DNA of 64,000 nucleotides from Pontederia crassipes (lineage: Eukaryota > Streptophyta > Magnoliopsida > Commelinales > Pontederiaceae). Each line of letters opens with the position of its first letter. Within the stretch, counting starts at the first letter, position 1. Positions 51,956 through 62,740 of the stretch are shown here, one piece after another. The notes under the pieces were generated by a model. It had not been told where the DNA came from and made no database searches. It was given only the letters and a program-made list of their open reading frames with translations. The position numbers and the translations under genes are program-made. The stretch spans positions 70,578,139 through 70,642,138 of the forward strand of contig CM060196.1 of assembly GCA_030549335.1 (NCBI GenBank). Direction: 5' to 3'.

Positions 51956-54900
51956 TTAGGTCTCAGGATTGGATACTTGCCTTCCCAACTGGGATAGATC
52001 GGACTCCTCTAGCAGCATCTCTTGCAGCATTCTTGAACTCAAATCCCTGCAATACATGAAAGAAAACTCATGTTAGTTTCCTGCTAGATGGATTACTAGG
52101 AAAGAAGAGGCACAGCACCATAGATAACAGCGCACCTGTGATCTAGGGAAAGTAGCTTATGGTGAACAAGAGAATCTATACCAATATAAGTAACAACAAG
52201 ACTACCAGCATCAGGATGAGGCCAGCTACGAGATGTGGGAAACCTGAGAACAAATGTTCCTGGTTTTTCTTGTCTTCCTCCAGGGGCTTTAAGTGCATTC
52301 TCAGCTTCCTCTTTTGTAATGAAACCTTCTATCCATTTCTCTGTCGGGCATTGCCACATCCTTTTCATTTGATCATTGGACAAAGAGAAAGCTACAGGGA
52401 ATAACCAGTACCACATCCTTTCAAAATCTGTCCGACTCAAACTATCACCACAGCCAGCAATACCCTGTAAGACTTGTAGATCCTGGTTTTTCATGCCATT
52501 AGTACAAGAACATCTATATAAGGTGATAGAATATTAAATGATGAAGGATGCATCACCTGTCCTGACAAAGCCCTACTAGAAGATTGTGCAATGATCATGA
52601 ATCTTCTATTAATCTCAGGAACAGCTTCAGACCAAGAAACCCTTAGCTTGTCTTTAGTTAACAAGTTCCAATCATCAGCTACCTCTTGAATTAGAAGCCT
52701 TGAAAAAAGTATTTGCTTCCTAGATAGATAAAGAATATGAATAAAGAATAGATAGAATTTCCAGGCATGGTTCTTCTTAGGCAAAGGTCTAGATAAGGGA
52801 TTACCGGTGATGGGAACATCCAGTATACAGGCAAACCTGCTCTGCAAATTTTATCATGTCTTCGTCACTGGTAGAAGTTATCATCTCTTTAAGTATTACT
52901 GCACGTTCTTGTGTTCCCCCAATACAGTATCTAAATACGATGGCATCTGAAACTGTCTCTTGGTTCAACTTGAATTCAGAATCTTCAGCATCAGTGCCCT
53001 CAGAATCAGATAGTACATAATCTGTTCCTTCAGAGTATGCTGATCTTACTTCCAGACTGGTCCTAAGTGTCTTTGTCCAAGGAAAGGATTGTCATAAAAT
53101 AATGTCAGTTCCAGAGAAGAGATTTTGAGATTGAAACTGTATCTAAATCAGTCTTACCTGTTTAGCTATTCCATTAGCAACAGTATCTGTTGGCCAGCCT
53201 AGGTCTACTTTAAGACACTTTGATGGTGGAACATTCTTCAATAAACTTTGGTTTCTTTCTTGATGATGACCATTTGCATATGTATCGCAAATTGCATTGG
53301 CATCATTACATTCTATTTGATGAATTTCATCAGGAAGAGGTGCCGAAGAGGTCAATCGCTTCCCAAATCCCAAAGCCCGATTTGTACGATTCCTTGAGAT
53401 GCAACGGATTGGATTTGAGAATGCTTCAAGAAATGGATATCTCTCACCATGCAGCATATAGAAACAAACACGAAAGAGCCTGTTCTCACATTTGGATGAT
53501 AGCTGAAATGATAGAAGAAGGTTAATAAACTCGAGAACTGTACGAATGTTAGTAGATCAATAAAACTTTGTGCCATAGATCTCCAGAGAATTTTTTATTG
53601 ATTCAATCAATGAGACTGTTGAGATATGATTTGCATATCTCTTCATATCTTTCCATATCTTTCCATATCTTCGCATATCTTTGTAATATTAGTTAGGATT
53701 AGTATCCCAAATTTCTTGGGATAGTATCTTAGATATTTAGGGATAATATTCCTGATTTTCTAGAGTAATATTCTCCCTTCTTGTATTGCCTACCTTGATT
53801 ATAAATAGGTGGCACTAGTGTTTGGTCAATTAATAAGAGAAAACATTTTTCTCAACATGGTATCATAGCAGTAACGATCTGATCCTTATTCCTCTCCCTT
53901 CCCTCCTCAATCTAGATGGATGACATGTCTATTCCGACTTAGATTCATAGTTCTCAAGATCGGCGCTTGATCTTTTTCTCCATGGAATCTGTCATGTCCA
54001 ACCATGGCCGATCAGAAAGCTTCATCTAGCAACTCTAGTGTTAAATCCACCCTCAGCACCACTCGGTATCAATATCAAACTTGATGGTATCAATTATCTC
54101 CTCTGGTCCACGACATTTGAGCGCTATGTAGAGTCCCACGGGAAGAAGCATATCCTCATCAAATCTGAAGAACGTACAGAAGATTGGGACGCTGACAATG
54201 ATTGGGTCGCTTCTGTCATGCTCAATAGCATGACTGAATCTGTTGCCAAACAGGTCATGATTTATAGATCAGCCAAGACTATATGGGAGGTACTCCAAAA
54301 ACTTCACTCTCATAAAAGCAATATATCTTACCTTTACAAGAAGAAGATCCTGGATATATGTTCCAAGCTGAGCCTAAATGATATTTACGCTCCAACTTGA
54401 GGGAGAGTGTTGAGATATCATTTGCATATCTCTTCATATCTTCGCATATCTTTATAATATTAGTTAAAATTAGTATCCCAAATTTCTTGGGATAGTATCT
54501 CAGAAATTTTGGGATAATATCCCTGATTTTCTAGAATAATATTCTCCCTTCTTGTATTGCCTACCTTGATTATAATGTTTGGTCAATTAATAAGAGAAAA
54601 CATTTTTCTCAACAGAGACTTAAAAGATCCAATAACATATCTGTACCTTCTCAAAAAAAAAAAAAATAACATATCTGTACATCCCACTGGACCAACTTTA
54701 TCAATAAGTATTAGAGGATTAATTACACATCTGTAGACAGCCTGTTAGATTGAGCATAAAAAAGGAATCATATATTACCAAATGTTTTCAGTGTTTTTTT
54801 AGGAGAAATGTTTTCAGTGTTAAGCACCAAGTTGATGAGGATTTGATCCTTCATTCTCCAATGTATGTATAAAAAGATTTCTTTACATATCTGTACATCC

Positions 54901-57900
54901 GAGTGGACCAACTTTATTGATAAGGATTAGAGAATTGATTATACATCTGTAGACACCCTGTTAGGGGTTGCCCATCACAACCAGCAAGGTACCATTACCT
55001 TCATCCTTTCTCTGATGTATGTACTAAAAGAAGCTGAATTACTGTGCAAATTACCTACCAGTCAAAAAAAGATTGCGGAATCACCTGAGAAATCTTAAGT
55101 TTAAAGGCTGCACGCCCACGAAGAAGCATGACTGGCCTATCGGTGGAAGGATATTCAAGTCCATCACAGCTCATCAACAATGGGGCTTCTGAATCATCCC
55201 TAGTTTTTTCTACGCGAGCTCCACTATCAGCATACAAAAGTGACGCAACAACCTGATAAGAATGGCCGTGAGAAACAAGCATCAGATTCACAGCAGACAG
55301 TAAACAGAACGGATGCAAATATTACTTCCATTTCCCTGTGCACTGATCTGCCAAATGCATCTAATAGCATGACCTCCAACGAGAAATTTCGGCGACAAGA
55401 TGCCTGCACATCGAGAAATTTTTGTATCAGAAGAAATATGTGATAACTTACTTTCCTTCCTTTGTGTGTGTTTTTAGTGAAAAAAGAAAAGAGTAAGCTA
55501 GGAAGCCTTTCTTAGAGGGGATAAGATAGGCAAGTTTTATTTAGTTAGAAAAAAAATAATGCTTCCTTCCTTTATAGTTTTCTGACTCATATCTACAGTA
55601 CTATATGTGAAGCAATATCAATTATCCCTCATCACAATATTTACATAATTTTTCATTTTAAGAATGATAGAGTTAGGTATTACAGTTTGAATTTTTTTCT
55701 GTTGGTAGAATACAGTTAAAATTAAAAAAAAACAAGACATATGACACACAGCGGAAACAGCTGAGTCCTTCAACCTCTGAGGAGTATGCCAAATAGATAT
55801 TTTAATATTATTTCATGTAAAACCCTATATTTGAACTTCTCCAAGAGATTTCTTTCTTCTCTAAGTAAGGATGATTGATGAGATTAGTATTTAATATATT
55901 AATCAGTCATACATAGTAATCTTGCAGATTTTCAATTTGGCGCAGAGTCTAACAAAAATTGGGTGAATAATATGGTTTTGGAGTGTTTTAGCAATATATA
56001 TTTCCAGCATACAAACAGAAGATACTTTTAAATTAGAGGAGAGTGTTTTCTGTATAATTGAATTATCTTTTAGTTACAGCATCATAAAAAGTATGTACTA
56101 CCAAAAGTCAAAGAATAATATCGGCCAACTCCATTTATAGAAAAAATTACCTACCTTGCCACCTACAACGCTCCAAACACCATCCCCTCCTTCTTCAACT
56201 CCATCACATACGCATTTACTGTCAAGAGATAACTTTACTGGGGGTTTCTGTCGTCAAATAAAATTTGTGCGGTTCTTTAATACATGATACTGTAAAATTG
56301 AAAAACTAACTTTATTTAAATATGTTTGTTCACCTTAAAATGATGGTCTCTTATTGATTCTGAAAGTGATAAGACTTGAACATGATATGCATAACCCCTG
56401 ATGTTTTCATCGTTACCGACTAGCGTCAATTTATGTAGGTTATCCTGATTATGCTCTCCAGTCAAGGAACACAAATGCCTCTCTCCGACCAGTTTTCCAT
56501 CAACATGAAGGCGCATGTAATTTGTTGCCACCTGACATCAGTGCAGCATAAAACTACTTAGTCACTACTTCAAAACATGATAATTTTCACAAAGCCAGAT
56601 AATTTTCATAACATAAAAGGTATTTTTGCTATTTGAAGGAAAAGAAAAGATATAAATATAGAAGCATTTACGGAAAGTTAACGAAGTCAAAACTTAGGAA
56701 GTGGATGAATAAGTTTGCTCTTTTATAATGACAAACTATCACCAACCTTCCAATACTAATTGCAATACAGTTAATTTAATATGAGGCCGGAGGGATTTAG
56801 ATTGCAATGTAGGAAGCTCACACGTAACCAAGGGAAAAAATGCACGCACATTTGCATTTTATGGGCCTAAAAGGTTTAGATATTTATACAAGTGGTTTCA
56901 CAGAAAATAACTTGTATAATTGTCTAGTCATTCAAATAATGAAGTCGAACAGCCAAACAATTAATGCATTGATGACTCTTCAAAAAGATAATGCATGACA
57001 AGAGCAAAGTTATTGAATGTATGAGTGATAGATAAGGATTCAATCTTCCTCTTTAAAATTGCAAATATATATTTCATATATCTGATGAGGCATGATTTTT
57101 TATGTCAAATACCTGACATCCAACATGAATCCATTTGTCCAAAGGACAATCAATGTCAACAGCTGTATGAGGCATATCAGTCCTCAGTAACGAATCATCA
57201 GGAGCTTCTTCATGTACTGACAGTAAAGGAAGGAGCATCAATTTGTTTTCCTCACTGAGAGCCAGAAAGGGAACTTCACACATACTTTCTGAACTCATCT
57301 GTACAATTTCGAAAGATAGTGTTATACATCTAAGTGAAGAAATGGCTAATTAAACAACAAGCAACTATTGGAAACACAAACTTCAAACTAAAGTTGGTCT
57401 CTCTGTACAGAGAATTTGTCAATCTAATGTGAAGGGTAGGTTTGGGGATACGTTATTGGGTACTTTTACCTTTGACAGAAAACTTGCGAAAAACTATGTT
57501 TGTTTAGTAAATACAGTTATAAAGTGCTTTTGTGAAATGATTTTCTTCCGAAAACTGTGATTTAAATGCTGACAAGAAAGTCATTTTAACTTTTTTTAGA
57601 AGTAATAACTTTAACTAATGCATTTCAAAATGTGGTTTTGTAAATTTAATTGTAACGTTAAACTCACATTAAACCATTGGTGAACGAACCGAAAGACAGT
57701 GGAAATTAAGGTGTCTCATTTCCTCAATTAAAGGTAATGTGGGAAAATTTTTAAGGACCTATTTTCTAATAGACAAAAATGTATAAGCAGAGCATTCATC
57801 GTAAAACAGGTGTAACACAAGTTTTCCTCATTAGATTAATAAAATAATTATATATTAATTTCTTTTGTTAGCTAGATAATGAATTTGATCATGATCAAAA

Positions 57901-58612
57901 TCATTGGATTATCCAATGATCGTGTTAAGCCATTTTAACAGACTAATTCAATGATCACGGTTCATTTAGGATTGGATGAAACTTTTCGATTGCCAAATTA
58001 ACCCAATAAGTATATATTACTTCATCCATGAGTTCTATGATTAATTTAATCTTCAAATCATAATTGTAAAATTACTCCGATGATAAAGAATAAGTGCTCT
58101 ACTCCTCTGCATATTCATTAATCTCTTTCTAATAATGAAAGAAAATCATATCAAAGAAAAGTAGAAAGAAATCTGTACGCGCATTCCATCTTAACGGCGG
58201 CAAGGATACCGTAAACTAGACATTAACTCTTAAAAAAAACATTATTCCACCAAATCACCCGAACTTCAAAAAATCAAAAAATGCAAAGGAAACCAAAAAC
58301 TGACCAGAGTCACTCATAACATTGCAAGCAAGAGCCAAGCCGCAGAACGCAAAGGAACCCAAAAGAAAAACAAAATAAGTGTTTTTTTTTACAACCAAAG
58401 GGCATAGAATCGACCACCTGCTTGAGGATAACAGAATAAGGCCTGCCCAAACTGGAGAGATACATCCAGAAGCAAAGAGAGAAGCCTCCGACGTCCTCTC
58501 CTTCATCGCCCCCTCCAAATCCTTCTCGATCGAGGGGAATCCTCAGATCCTTTAGCTCCGAGTAGTCGTCCACGCAGCATTGGTTCCAACGCGGCTGCTC
58601 GACGCCCCCCAT
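51956..58612 (-). CDS. Plant SH2-domain protein (SHA/SHB type), complete
   Basis: One of the few plant proteins with an SH2 fold, with a STAT-like linker plus SH2; phosphotyrosine binding is expected from the family, not shown here. Eleven exons: 58612-58418, 57298-57113, 56531-56334, 56247-56155, 55403-55326, 55252-55085, 53502-53158, 53070-52837, 52715-52557, 52482-52136 and 52046-51956, giving about 697 residues. Nearly all junctions are phase 0; the last is phase 2. The N-terminal half (GGFSLCFWMYLSS; then CPLDKWIHVGCQ and MRLHVDGKLVGE) looks like a lectin/laminin-G-like fold. The linker has DDWNLLTKDKLRVSWSEAVP and FERMWYWLFPVAFSLS. The SH2 domain follows with WIEGFITKEEAENAL, the FLVR-like GTFVLRFPTSRSW carrying the key Arg, and GSLVVTYI. 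Exon 10 could instead begin at the nearer acceptor 18 bases downstream, and the exon 9 start is chosen by phase. Intron 6 holds a 1-kb LTR element. Confidence 0.93.
53617..54614 (+). mobile_element. Small gag-only Copia-like LTR element in intron 6 of the SH2 gene
   Basis: Terminal repeats 53617-53857 (241 bp) and 54408-54614 (207 bp), TGTTGAGATAT...CTCAACA, with a perfect 5-bp target duplication GAGAC (53612-53616 and 54615-54619). A primer-binding site like TGGTATCA follows the left repeat; the purine tract GAGGGAGAG precedes the right one. The 550-bp interior encodes only the start of a Copia-type Gag (KLDGINYLLW, then IWEVLQKLHS) and no pol, so it would rely on another element. This is the TRIM/TR-GAG kind of structure. 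The left repeat includes a short run of CATATCTTT-like units. It lies antisense to the host gene. The terminal repeats are close apart from length differences, so it is moderately young. Incomplete by design; whether the short gag is itself intact I cannot judge. Confidence 0.92.
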
Positions 58613-59537
58613 GATCGAACCAGAGAGCTCGAGAGGTTTTTGCGATTTGGGGTTTTGGGAGGAGGAGAGGGAAGGGGGGAAAGAACGAACTCGTTTTTTT
58701 CTTATTTTTAAGACTTCTAATTTGGGGTTCTTTTTTATTGGCTTCGGAGGGGTGTTAGTTAACCGTCTCCCCCGGAGTTAGGTATTGGAGTGTGGAGAGA
58801 ACGGCGGCAGATTAATCCTGTCCGTCCAAACCTCATTTATTTAATCAATTGATGCGGGAACGGTGGATGTCGTGCTCTTGCATGTTGTTTGTACGTTTAA
58901 ATGGGCCGTGGGCTTTGACGGGAAGCTTATGTGGCTAAGATGATTGGACTCATCTAAACATGAAAAGCCTATTGGGGTGACTGAATATGAATTTAATGTC
59001 TAATAAGAAATTTTAAAATTTTATTATTTTATTATAAATAATTTCACATCGTGTCAATAACTAAATAATTCGTACTAAAATATTTATTTTTAAAAATAGC
59101 ATATTACTTATTAAAATTAAGATCGTAATCAATCTCTCTACATATGAAAATATACAACAATAATAACAACAAAGTCTTATCTTAGGGTCGGCTATGAATC
59201 ATACAACACCTACATACGAAAGTATAAAAAAAGAAAAAACCGAACTAATAACCATATATTGTTTGGAAAAATATAGAGGAGTGAACATTTATAGTTATCA
59301 GAATATATTTAAACCCCGTCGCGTTAAAGTCGATATATTCTGAACAGTGGAATCCATGAGAGGATTATAGCATACAAGATTTTATAACACCGTGCAAATT
59401 ATTATGCACTCGAAGAAGAAAGCAGCCGGACGAATTCGCCTGTGATTTGTCCGACAGCTGCGCGAAGAACAATTAATCTCCCTGCACCACACACGCAATG
59501 GTCGCAAACGGAGCTCGTTCCGTAGGTTGTTCATTTC
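58613..59537. other. SH2 gene leader/promoter and intergenic DNA
   Basis: 58613-58850 is GC-richer and should hold the SH2 gene leader. The remainder is AT-rich, up to the probable 3' UTR of the next gene (59340-59537). Confidence 0.4.
59154..59206 (-). mobile_element. Short RTE-type LINE/SINE tail remnant
   Basis: On the minus strand, ATAGCCGACCCTAAGATAAG then ACTTTGTTGTTATTATTGTTG is a worn copy of the tail at 48437. Confidence 0.5.
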
Positions 59538-60278
59538 TTACCGCCCCGGGTTTCCCTTCCTGCCTTTCACCGCAGAAACCGGCGGCATAGGGGACGGGCC
59601 GAGGAAGCCGTCGTAGTCCGAGAAGCTGTCGTCGGCGTCGTCGACATCGTCGACCCCGAAATCGGGCATCGGCCCCGCTCCGATGTCCACCGGCGCGAAC
59701 TTGACCGGCGGCGCCGACGGGGACCTCGCGTCGAAGAGTTTGCTGAAGAGGGTCGCGAGGCTCTTGGCTCTGATGTTCTCATTCTGTAAGGGGTTCTTCG
59801 CGTACTGGCTCTCGAACAGTATGATGTCGCAGTCGTCCGGCATGCTCGTGATCTTACTCATCGCCTCGTAGATGACGGAAAGGTCCCCGCCGGCCTTGAT
59901 CGCCTTGATGGACATCCTGAGGTTATAGTTCATCTCCCTGTAGTACTTCAGGCAGCTCCTGAGGTTATACATCAGCTCCTTGATGGCCGATATGGTCTCG
60001 GAGACGTTGCCACGGGTCAAGTTAGCGGCGATGACGACCAAGTCGAGGGCGTCAGTGGCGTTCTTGCTCCCCGGCGCGCTCTTGAGGGTGTTGATGCAGT
60101 CGTCCTTGTCATCTACGTGGGCGGCCGTGCAGGTCTTCTCGACCAACGAGGGGACGGATGGGGGCGCGGCGGCGCCGTCGGCCAGGGAGGAGCTCTCTTG
60201 TAGGACGAGGACGGCGAGGAGAAGGATGGCCGGGAGGATGGGATGGATGGTGGAAGAGGTCGACGACGGACGTCCCAT
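59538..60278 (-). CDS. Invertase/pectin methylesterase inhibitor-domain protein, secreted
   Basis: Single exon, 246 aa, very GC-rich. Residues 12-34 form a hydrophobic signal peptide (ILPAILLLAVLVLQ) ahead of ADGAAAPP. The inhibitor four-helix fold is marked by Cys50 and Cys61 (first hairpin pair) and Cys109 and Cys150 (second pair), with EKTC...DDC, LRSCLKYY and SMPDDCD at the expected places. Three N-glycosylation sequons (NAT 73, NLT 86, NVS 91) fit export to the wall or vacuole. The family inhibits pectin methylesterases or acid invertases by forming 1:1 complexes; the target cannot be told from sequence. Unusual: after the domain (about 185) comes a Pro/Ala stretch, an acidic run DDVDDADDSFSDYD (210-223) and a basic end KGRKGNPGR. 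Typical members stop near 180-200. Position and frame of the ATG are clear; a TATA box lies upstream. Confidence 0.9.
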   Translation of the reverse strand: MGRPSSTSSTIHPILPAILLLAVLVLQESSSLADGAAAPPSVPSLVEKTCTAAHVDDKDDCINTLKSAPGSKNATDALDLVVIAANLTRGNVSETISAIKELMYNLRSCLKYYREMNYNLRMSIKAIKAGGDLSVIYEAMSKITSMPDDCDIILFESQYAKNPLQNENIRAKSLATLFSKLFDARSPSAPPVKFAPVDIGAGPMPDFGVDDVDDADDSFSDYDGFLGPSPMPPVSAVKGRKGNPGR

Positions 60279-60364
60279 TATTGCGGGGTTAAGAGGCGAA
60301 GGGATGCTGCTGTACTGATGGAGTTTGGAAGAGAGCCAAATGCAAGTCGAGAGCTCTGCGGGGG

Positions 60365-60371
60365 ATTTATA
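60365..60371 (-). promoter_or_regulatory. TATA box of the inhibitor gene
   Basis: TATAAAT on the minus strand, 87 bases upstream of the ATG at 60278, inside GGCTATAAATCCCC, a canonical plant TATA context. A leader of about 55-60 bases is implied. Confidence 0.75.
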
Positions 60372-60499
60372 GCCAGGTCATTGCTAAAGTTACGTGGGGG
60401 CGGGCGCAAGTGCAGGGACCAACAACCAATTCTTTGTTGTGGACCGCATGATTTGAGAGGTGCGCCGTGTACGTAGTTCTTTGTGCTAACGGTTATTAG

Positions 60500-61209
60500 C
60501 AATGTTTTAAAAACCGAACTGGACCGGCCGGTTCAATCGGTTCAATCGTGAACCGGCTTGTGATTCGGTCCGGTTAAAGTGTAAAACCGGTTTTGATATT
60601 GAACCGGCCGATTGGACCGGGCCGATTGAATCGGTTTAATTTGGTTCAATTCAAATTTTGAAAAAAAAATTTAAAATAATGACACAAATAGGAAAGTTGA
60701 AAAGAAAAAAAAAAGAAAGAAATATAAGAAAGGAAAGAATATGACAGATGTAATATTAAATAGGAATGAAAATAAAAAAAGTAATCATTTGAAATTATTT
60801 AGTATTAAAATAGAAAATTATTAAAAGACAAATAAAGGAAATAAAAAAGAAAGTATTAAAGAAAAAAGAAATAAGAATAATTTAAGATAAACTTTATTAA
60901 TATAGCATTTATATCATTAAATAATAGATATTAAATTAATAATAATCTATTTATATTTAAATGTTAATTATTATTATTTATCATTATTAAAACTTTTAAC
61001 AAATTAAAATTATGTTATATTAATTTTTAATATTATTAATAGGTTATTAGTACAATATTAATATATTACATCATATAATTTATATTATATCTCTATAATT
61101 ATTATAAATAATATTATTTTAATAAAATCCGATTCAATCCGGTCGAATTCGATCGGACCGGTCCAACCGTGATCCGATAAGAAATCCGGTCCGGTTCCGA
61201 AAACATTGG
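60500..61209. mobile_element. Non-autonomous hAT element, 710 bp
   Basis: Left end CAATGTTTTAAAAACCGAAC and right end, inverted, CAATGTTTTCGGAACCGGAC, both running into GGACCGG text. Flanking octamers GTTATTAG (60492-60499) and GTTATTAC (61210-61217) match at seven of eight. The subterminal parts are GC-rich with many CCGG/CGGTT words; the core is AT-rich and non-coding. It starts about 130 bases upstream of the inhibitor gene's TATA box. Confidence 0.85.
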
Positions 61210-61600
61210 TTATTACAATGGCAAGAAATAGTGTCTGTGTTTGAAGATTCGGATTTGCAATTTTTTTATCTTTTGATTTCTTTATTAGCATTTTGGTAAT
61301 TGGAAGAATTGTCATTTTTCTACTTATATTACACATCCGAAATAAGATGAAAGGAGGATTTAAAAAGATGTTGTTATACTCATTCACCTTGACTTTGAAT
61401 TAGTTGTTAACAAAATTTGTACACTGAAGTTTTCAAGTGGATATCCAAAGGAAAAGACATCCATTAGTTTTACTAACAAAAATCCCTTTTGGAATCTCAT
61501 GTTAAATAATTTTAACCCATGAATCGAATTGTGGAAGAAGAAATTTAATTATGACTACACGAGTAGAGTTACTTCTCAATTTTAAAATGGCTCCTTAAAT

Positions 61601-62080
61601 TAGGGGTCAACAAACTCGATTCCGAGACCGGATCTCGATCGATTTGGTTTGCTCCGAGTTTCCGAAAAAGAAGATCCGGCCACAGACCCGATCCCGACCG
61701 GATCCGGGACCGGGACGTTCCGGTCAAATAGGGACAAAAATTAAGAATTCTCGATTGTTTCGATTTGATCATAAAAAAAGTAAAATAATAAATAAATAGT
61801 AAAAATTAATATTATTACATAAATATGATAATTATTAATTAAATTATATACGATAATATAATAGAATGTATATTTAATATATATACCAAATACAATATAA
61901 TTTTTTATTAAAATAAGCATAAATATACTATTTAAAAATAATTTAATATTAATATAATATATTTAATCAGGTCGGGATCGGGTTCGAATTTTAATAACAA
62001 TCGGGTCGAAAAAAATTCTAAAAAATTCGAGTTGGGTCGAGCCGGGGCGATCGGGTCGTCCCAGGCCGTGCTCACCCCTA
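61601..62080. mobile_element. Non-autonomous hAT element with TAGGGGT ends, 480 bp
   Basis: Left TAGGGGTCAACAAAC; right, inverted, TAGGGGTGAGCACGGCC, a well-known plant hAT end. Perfect 8-bp target duplication CCTTAAAT (61593-61600 and 62081-62088). Subterminal GATCCGG/GGGTCG words, AT-rich core, no coding. Confidence 0.9.
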
Positions 62081-62329
62081 CCTTAAATAACTGATGGTGT
62101 GATAAAATTTGACTATTTTTCATCATTCAATAAGAAAATTATGTTTTTAAATCAAACGCAAGGATTAAATATACTCTTTTATTTCTATAGAACAATACAT
62201 TTTATAGAATAGTAATTCTTTTTATCTTATTTTAAATATTCTTAGTCAATAATGTGATTATTGGAAAAAGAGCTATTTCTTTTCTATCTTTCTTTAAAAT
62301 AGAACTAGTTATCTATATATTAAAATGCA

Positions 62330-62740
62330 AAAATTGGAGGATGTCCTTAGGAGGAACATCCTCCCACAAGAGATCAAAATGAGTCGGACAATCGTGATTC
62401 GCTAACCAATCGACCATGACATTTGTCTTTCTATAACAATTTTACATTTTGAAATAGGTGAATGTACAAGCACAATGCCAAAATTCCTTCAATATACTCC
62501 AAAGCCTTCAAGGACATTTGATTTTTCGATTGTTTATTTGCACAATGACACTAGATATCTCCCTAGAGGCAAAGGCTACAACATCTTTGAATTCCCTCAA
62601 GTGCTCCCCTTGCTTCTGTGATCAGCATTAAATCATCAGAATGTCGTAAGGCACCTACAGCCAAGCAAGTTCCATTAGCAGTACATATAATATAACCCGC
62701 ACCACTAATCTCAATGGGTGACAGAGAAGGATCTATCAGT
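62330..62740 (-). mobile_element. LINE fragment with RNase H-like (RVT_3) domain
   Basis: The minus strand reads GAGYIICTANGTCLAVGALR then DDLMLITEARGALEGIQ, and after a break NVMVDWLANHDCP. This is the RNase H-like domain at the end of plant L1 elements (G-x-G...S/D-x-x...EA-x-A-x-x-x-G...N-x-V-A-D-x-L-A). Stops and frame shifts are present. Only this 3' part is seen. Confidence 0.8.
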
